A stretch of 64,000 nt of DNA from Chloracidobacterium sp. (lineage in GTDB: Bacteria; Acidobacteriota; Blastocatellia; Pyrinomonadales; Pyrinomonadaceae), in the NCBI GenBank assembly GCA_016706275.1, contig JADJJY010000001.1:620001-684000 (forward strand), given 5' to 3'. Of this stretch, positions 59,863 to 64,000 are shown piece by piece. Both the position numbers and the translations under genes were made by a program. Position 1 is the stretch's first letter; each line of letters opens with the position of its first letter. The notes beneath the pieces are model-generated. The model saw only the letters and a program-made list of their open reading frames with translations, searched no databases and was not told the DNA's origin.

Positions 59863-59866
59863 TAAG

Positions 59867-60490
59867 ATGACCAAAAATACGATCAAGATATTAGCAGTAA
59901 CAGTTTTTCTTTCAGCATTTCTAGTTTCGACGTGTTCAAAACTTCCGGAAACACCGCTTTCCAATAAAGTAGAAACTCAGACATACAATTCCGTTGGCGT
60001 CGTAAAATCGATCGATCTCGAAAGTGGAAAGGTAAAGGTCGATCACGAAGATATTCCGGGCTATATGTCGCCGATGGAAATGAATGAGCCGGTGGCAGAT
60101 GCGGCTCTGCTGACGCAGGTTAAGCCCGGCAACAAGGTCGAATTCGAGATCCTCCGCGAAGGCTCTAAGGTCAAATACACCAAATTTCACAAGATAGGCG
60201 AGGTCGCCCTCATCGACGCTCCGGCCATATACGCCACAAGCTGCGCAGAATGCCACGGTGACAAAGGCCAAGGTGCTCCGAAGGGGATTCCGTTTACCAG
60301 CGGGCATGCCCTCGACCATTCTGAGGCTGATTTTATCAAGACCGTTACTAACGGAAAGGCTAAGAAAAAGGATAAGGAGATGCCCGCATTTCGGGATAGG
60401 CTAAAGGCCGAAGAGATCGCTGCGGTTGTTAAGTTTGTCCGCGAAGTAATACAAAAAGATCTGAAGCGGAACGAGGGCCACAAGCATTGA
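59867..60490 (+). CDS. CusF-like copper domain fused to cytochrome c (lipoprotein)
   Basis: 207 residues. A signal with lipobox LVSTCS predicts a lipid-anchored protein. Residues ~40-112 form a CusF-type beta-barrel copper chaperone domain (VVKSIDLESGKVKVDHEDIP, GYMSPMEMNEPVAD, FEILREGSKVKYTKF): His60, Met67, Met70 and Met72 are at the usual Cu-site positions. A class I cytochrome c domain follows with CAECHGDKGQGA (126-130) and later KDKEMPAFRDRLKAEEIAAV (probable axial Met). The tail EGHKH is His-rich. It begins 4 bases after the MbnH-type gene. Copper and electrons could thus be handled in one protein that may donate to or accept from the di-haem enzyme (inference). Confidence 0.85.
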   Translation: MTKNTIKILAVTVFLSAFLVSTCSKLPETPLSNKVETQTYNSVGVVKSIDLESGKVKVDHEDIPGYMSPMEMNEPVADAALLTQVKPGNKVEFEILREGSKVKYTKFHKIGEVALIDAPAIYATSCAECHGDKGQGAPKGIPFTSGHALDHSEADFIKTVTNGKAKKKDKEMPAFRDRLKAEEIAAVVKFVREVIQKDLKRNEGHKH

Positions 60491-60497
60491 TCGAACC

Positions 60498-61280
60498 ATG
60501 AAGCGACGAAACTACAAACATTACATACGAAAGACGCATCGATATCTCGGTGTTTTTATCGGCATACAATTCGTATTTTGGACCGTCGGCGGCTTGTATT
60601 TTAGTTGGACAAATATCAAAGAAATACGCGGCGATCATCTGCGGGCGGAGCACGAGCATTCGATAAATTTCGAACGTGCGATGGCCCCGCCGCAATTGCC
60701 GGCAGAGAAACTGCTCGCATCCGGTGTCGCTAGATCGATAGATAAGATCAGGATCGTTGACGTGCTTGGGACGCCTCATTATGAGATCGGCTATCGAACA
60801 CTGGACAAAAAAGAGGAATTTGCAGTGGCGGACGCAATCACGTGCGAGATCCGTTCTGCGATTACAGAGGACGAGGCGATACGCATTGCCACCAATGCTC
60901 TGCGGACAAAACAGCCGGTCAAGAGCGTCATGCTTATCACCAAAGAAAACGTCGGCGGCCATCACGAATACCGCGAAAAGCCTCTCCCAGCATGGGCCGT
61001 GTCGTTTGAGAACACCGACGATCTAACGGTGTATCTGTCAGCCCAAACCGGTCAGATCGGGGCGTTTCGTACCGGCAACTGGCGCATTTTTGATTTTCTT
61101 TGGATGCTCCACACGATGGACTATAAGGAGCGGGACAATATCAACAACTACTTGCTCCGAGGTTTTTCGGCATTAGGGATCGTGACGCTTTGTTCGGGAT
61201 TCCTGTTATTCTTTGTCAGTTCCAAATTCTGGCGTCGATTATCTGCAAGACGCAGGATGTCGATGGGACCTAAACGTTGA
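60498..61280 (+). CDS. PepSY-domain inner-membrane protein
   Basis: 260 residues. N-terminal helix (HRYLGVFIGIQFVFWTVGGL), a periplasmic part with PepSY pattern (AITEDEAIRIATNALRTKQP, AWAVSFENTDDLTVYLSAQTG), and a C-terminal helix (GFSALGIVTLCSGFLLFFVS). The His pair in HTMDYKERDN and the N-terminal HRYLG resemble PepSY-TM proteins, some of which carry haem and take part in metal reduction. It closes the operon (7 bp after the CusF-cytochrome gene) and overlaps the intact ychF end by 11 bases in convergent orientation. Possible role: quinol-side electron supply for the periplasmic cytochromes (inference). Confidence 0.8.
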   Translation: MKRRNYKHYIRKTHRYLGVFIGIQFVFWTVGGLYFSWTNIKEIRGDHLRAEHEHSINFERAMAPPQLPAEKLLASGVARSIDKIRIVDVLGTPHYEIGYRTLDKKEEFAVADAITCEIRSAITEDEAIRIATNALRTKQPVKSVMLITKENVGGHHEYREKPLPAWAVSFENTDDLTVYLSAQTGQIGAFRTGNWRIFDFLWMLHTMDYKERDNINNYLLRGFSALGIVTLCSGFLLFFVSSKFWRRLSARRRMSMGPKR

Positions 61281-62373
61281 AACGAAAATCGACTACATCA
61301 CCGTCCTGCATGATGTACTCTTTGCCCTCGAGACGGGCGAGGCCTTTTTCACTTGCGGCTTTGCGTGAGCCGCAGGCGACGAGGTCGTCGTAGCCGATGA
61401 TCTCGGCTCGGATAAAACCGCGTTCGATGTCGGTGTGGATCTCGCCGGCGGCAGCAGGAGCTTTGGTGCCGATGGGAATGGTCCAAGCCCGAACTTCTTT
61501 TTCGCCAGCGGTCAGGAACGACATCAGTCCGAGCATGTGATAGGCGGCTTTGATCAGCTTATCGACGCCGCTCGACGTAAGGCCGAGGTCTTTTAGATAT
61601 TCGTCGCGTTCGGCCGGGTCGAGAGCGACGAGTTCGGCTTCGAGCTTGGCGCAGATGACGACGACATCGGCGTTTTCGCTAGCGGCGTGTTTCATCACGG
61701 CTTGAACGTGGGCGTTGCTTTCCGGGTTGGCGAGCGTTTCTTCGTCAACGTTGGCGGCATAGATCGTTGGTTTGGTCGAGAGAAAAAACCACGTTTTGAC
61801 GATCGCACGTTCATCGTCGGTCAGATCTGCGGCACGCGCCGGACGGCCCTCTTCGAGCAGCGGCAATAGCTTTTCGAGGATCTCAAGTTCGCGTTTGGCG
61901 TCTTTATCACCCGACGATTTTATCGCCCGGGCAGCTTTTTCCTTACGCTTTTCGGCGGATGTCAGGTCGGCAAGTGCAAGCTCGATCTGGATCGTCTCAA
62001 TGTCACGGATCGGGTTGACCGAGCCCTCGACGTGGATGATATTGTCATCGTCAAAACAGCGTACGACCTGGATGACGGCGTGGGTTTCGCGGATATTGGC
62101 AAGAAACTGATTGCCCAAGCCCTCGCCCTTTGACGCACCGCGTACCAGGCCGGCGATATCGAGAAACTCGACCATGGCAGGCACAGTCTTTTGAGCGTTG
62201 TTGAGCTTTTCGAGTACGGCGAGACGTTCGTCAGGTACCGCAACGACGCCGACATTTGGCTCGATGGTCGCAAAAGGATAGTTTGCCGCAAGCGCCGCCT
62301 CTTGTGCGGTCAGTGCGTTAAAAAGAGTAGATTTTCCGACGTTGGGCAGGCCAACAATTCCAGCTTGTAACAT
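61270..62373 (-). CDS. ychF: Ribosome-binding ATPase YchF (Obg family)
   Basis: 367 residues, near the family norm. G-domain motifs: AGIVGLPNVGKSTLFNALT (P-loop), EFLDIAGLVRGASKGEGLGN (G3), and the NMEE-type specificity loop region YAANVDEETLANPESNAHVQ, which gives ATP rather than GTP preference. A helical insert follows, then the TGS domain with FIRAEIIGYDDLVACGSRKA and the invariant end DGDVVDFRFNV. Near-universal single-copy gene that affects stress responses and translation. The last ~70 bp have a detached second copy at 56820. The gene's own 3' end could be either the ancestral or the imported version. Confidence 0.97.
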   Translation of the reverse strand: MLQAGIVGLPNVGKSTLFNALTAQEAALAANYPFATIEPNVGVVAVPDERLAVLEKLNNAQKTVPAMVEFLDIAGLVRGASKGEGLGNQFLANIRETHAVIQVVRCFDDDNIIHVEGSVNPIRDIETIQIELALADLTSAEKRKEKAARAIKSSGDKDAKRELEILEKLLPLLEEGRPARAADLTDDERAIVKTWFFLSTKPTIYAANVDEETLANPESNAHVQAVMKHAASENADVVVICAKLEAELVALDPAERDEYLKDLGLTSSGVDKLIKAAYHMLGLMSFLTAGEKEVRAWTIPIGTKAPAAAGEIHTDIERGFIRAEIIGYDDLVACGSRKAASEKGLARLEGKEYIMQDGDVVDFRFNV

Positions 62374-62446
62374 AAGAGCGTTTACCCGCAGGGGTTCAAA
62401 AACTCCAATTTTACAATTTATCGCTGCAATTGCGAAGACGCCCGTT

Positions 62447-63331
62447 CTATTTTCTCGCGTAAAACATACCGATCCCGGTCAGCCGTGCGGTGTTTTGTGC
62501 GTTAAGCCACGGGTGTTCTTTGACGGCCAATTGAGGTATTTCGGTCTCGGATATCTCGCCTGCAAGCTCGCGTTCGGCAAGCGAGTAGATAAAATACTCG
62601 GCCTCGCGGGATATCTTTGTTAATGCTGCGATCTCGTCAGACGTGAGTTGTGGGTATCTTGCCAGTATGCGGTCATCTATCGGTTTGCCAAAGTTTTCGC
62701 CCCACTCGGTCGCGAGTTCGAGAGCAGCATTTAGGAGTAGAGTTGAAAAACCAAAATATGTTTCGTTTTTTGGAGTTTCAACCAATCGGGATCTCTCCGG
62801 CAGCATGACTGTTCTGGCTTGTGGTTCGGACGGGATACATCGTTTGGCAAAGGACTCGGGAAAATGTTTGATAAATGTCAGACGAGCACTCTGACCGTCC
62901 GCCAACTCAAATATGGCCGCGTAAAAGCCTGGCCGCAGGTGGCCGATGTGGAGTCTGTAATGCCGATCTTCCTCACCAGACGGGGCTTCGTAATGATCGG
63001 CCTCAAAGTCTCTGGCGCGGTCCAACACGTCGATCGACGAGATCGCCGAAGGAGCTATCGGCATTTCGAGCTTTTGCCAATGTATCGTTTGATCTAGACG
63101 CACGTGGCTCAGTTCGCCCGAACTAAATGAAGTGATCTGGACAGGACATTGTCCGGGCGGCACATTTTCGGCAAAGGGGTGACACTCGACGATGATCGCA
63201 GGGTCGATCTCAATGCTCTCGCCATCACCGCGATCAGGGAGAGTTCCTCCGGCAAGCTCGAAGAGGGTTCCGGCAGGAAAATATGGGTTTTCTGCAAGCG
63301 CGATCAAGCGGCATGTAGGGTTATCGGTCAT
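62447..63331 (-). CDS. Hypothetical soluble protein
   Basis: 294 residues; no family recognised. No signal peptide or membrane helix. N-terminal part is beta-rich (ALAENPYFPAGTLFELAGGT, HLRPGFYAAIFELADGQSAR LTF) and the C-terminal ~100 residues are helical and acidic (TLLLNAALELATEWGENFGK, EAEYFIYSLAERELAGEISE). No conserved cysteines or catalytic cluster is evident. It lies 73 bp from ychF and 11 bp downstream of the MBL-fold gene, so the two are probably co-transcribed. A real gene judging from length and consistent codon pattern. Confidence 0.6.
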   Translation of the reverse strand: MTDNPTCRLIALAENPYFPAGTLFELAGGTLPDRGDGESIEIDPAIIVECHPFAENVPPGQCPVQITSFSSGELSHVRLDQTIHWQKLEMPIAPSAISSIDVLDRARDFEADHYEAPSGEEDRHYRLHIGHLRPGFYAAIFELADGQSARLTFIKHFPESFAKRCIPSEPQARTVMLPERSRLVETPKNETYFGFSTLLLNAALELATEWGENFGKPIDDRILARYPQLTSDEIAALTKISREAEYFIYSLAERELAGEISETEIPQLAVKEHPWLNAQNTARLTGIGMFYARK

Positions 63332-63342
63332 TTCGTTGATCG

Positions 63343-64000
63343 CTACCGTGTCGACGCGGGATAGACCGGGACTTTGCCCGACGCGATCGAATCGTGTGCC
63401 GGAACCATCTTTATTTCAGGAAAACGTTTGTGAATGGCGGCGATGCGTGCGATATTTTCGCGGACCAGGTCGTCGTCTTCGCGAACAAGGCGGCGGGAAA
63501 GCCACGGCTTTTCAGTCGGAATATCCACGCCCTCATTTTGCCAGACTAGATCTCCGAGCAGCGCGTAGCGGGCACCGGTCGGCAGCGAGATGAATGCTAT
63601 TATCGATCCGGGCGTATGGCCGGGAGCGGGGACAAGGACTATCGAGCCGTCACCCCAAACGTCATAGCTAGACGGAAATCCTAAATATGGCCCGTTGTCG
63701 AAACTGTATTCTTTGTAATTTACATTCGGAAAACTATTAACGAGGGCGGTCATCGACGAGCGTGACGAGATAAACGTGCGTTCGGCACCCGAGACCCAAA
63801 CCGGTGTTTTTGGCGGTAGGCTATCGAGCCCGCTGACGTGGTCCCAATGAGCGTGAGTCAGGATGACGCCGGCAAGTTTGTCCATCGGATAATCGCTTGA
63901 CCCAAGTTGGTCGCCGACGCTGCGGCCGTTTTTATATGTGGAGATCTGCCGCATGAGCCACGGCATCGTTTGAGTGTGAGCCTCGATATTGCGGCCAAAA
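63343..64000 (-). CDS. MBL-fold metallo-hydrolase, 5'-truncated by the window edge
   Basis: The reading frame is open to the window end, so the N-terminus (and any signal peptide) is missing. The metallo-beta-lactamase site is clear: THAHWDHVSGLDSLP (HxHxDH), VPAPGHTPGSIIAFISLP (third His) and YALLGDLVWQNEGVD (bridging Asp). A final VPAHDSIASGKVPVYPASTR contains the last His. This matches lactonase/hydrolase-type MBL proteins. Because Met at 63966 is followed by good coding sequence upstream (GRNIEAHTQT), that internal Met is not the start. Substrate unknown. Confidence 0.88.
   Translation of the reverse strand, partial: FGRNIEAHTQTMPWLMRQISTYKNGRSVGDQLGSSDYPMDKLAGVILTHAHWDHVSGLDSLPPKTPVWVSGAERTFISSRSSMTALVNSFPNVNYKEYSFDNGPYLGFPSSYDVWGDGSIVLVPAPGHTPGSIIAFISLPTGARYALLGDLVWQNEGVDIPTEKPWLSRRLVREDDDLVRENIARIAAIHKRFPEIKMVPAHDSIASGKVPVYPASTR

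Overview
The window looks like chromosomal DNA of a Gram-negative member of the Acidobacteriota, probably of Blastocatellia/Pyrinomonadaceae type. This is an inference. It rests on two acidobacterial VWFA-related secreted proteins, several PknB-like kinases, a DUF1800 protein, an outer-membrane barrel with a carboxypeptidase-regulatory domain, many secreted proteins with no close name, and moderate GC. I found no phage genes, transposase, integrase, CRISPR array or rRNA. Two tRNA genes are present: Ala-GGC, and a CAU tRNA that is probably Ile2.

Layout. 1-2312: 3'-truncated trxB, a PilZ protein, an enoyl-CoA hydratase and tRNA-Ala. 2577-10068: a co-directional phospho-signalling block (FHA-linked trypsin-like protease, Ser/Thr kinase, PP2C phosphatase, second kinase) followed by two secreted paralogues. 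10225-16341: a two-gene module of an outer-membrane beta-barrel and a 1,327-residue protein that joins ten c-type haem motifs to an LVIVD-type beta-propeller. 16559-25861: YtxH/DUF948 envelope proteins, lepA, phosphohexomutase, two VWFA proteins, a VOC protein, a histidine phosphatase, a dicarboxylate/glutamate symporter and a short rhomboid N-terminal fragment. 25891-30936: polysaccharide-type methyltransferases and glycosyltransferases. 30974-38974: beta-lactamase-fold hydrolase, DUF1800, lactate-racemase (LarA) homologue, FecR protein, TerC (frameshifted) and free-methionine-sulfoxide reductase. 39049-43788: fluoride channel, purK/purE, zinc-ribbon protein and monomeric isocitrate dehydrogenase. 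43908-55519: secreted NTF2-like protein, FecR/Trp-rich protein, an M16 peptidase pair, two POT peptide transporters and unknowns.

55714-61280 is a copper-flavoured accessory block. It holds a Cys/Met/His-rich secreted protein and small Cys proteins, then an operon of an MbnP-type WxW copper protein, an MbnH-type di-haem enzyme, a CusF-cytochrome c fusion and a PepSY membrane protein. The operon lies between the intact ychF gene and a detached, diverged copy of the last ~70 bp of ychF (56820-56891). That arrangement looks like the scar of a gene-end integration or a recombination import. The window ends in an unknown gene and a 5'-truncated MBL-fold hydrolase.

Tandem paralogue pairs recur (kinases, secreted 8110/8992, VWFA, M16, POT). 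Two interspersed non-coding repeat families were found: a GGTCC/GGACC palindromic element (3 copies, all in gene-end gaps) and a CCGCAAAG-type element (3 clear copies). The sequence alone cannot show expression, metal specificity or electron-transfer direction; those statements are family-based or inferred.
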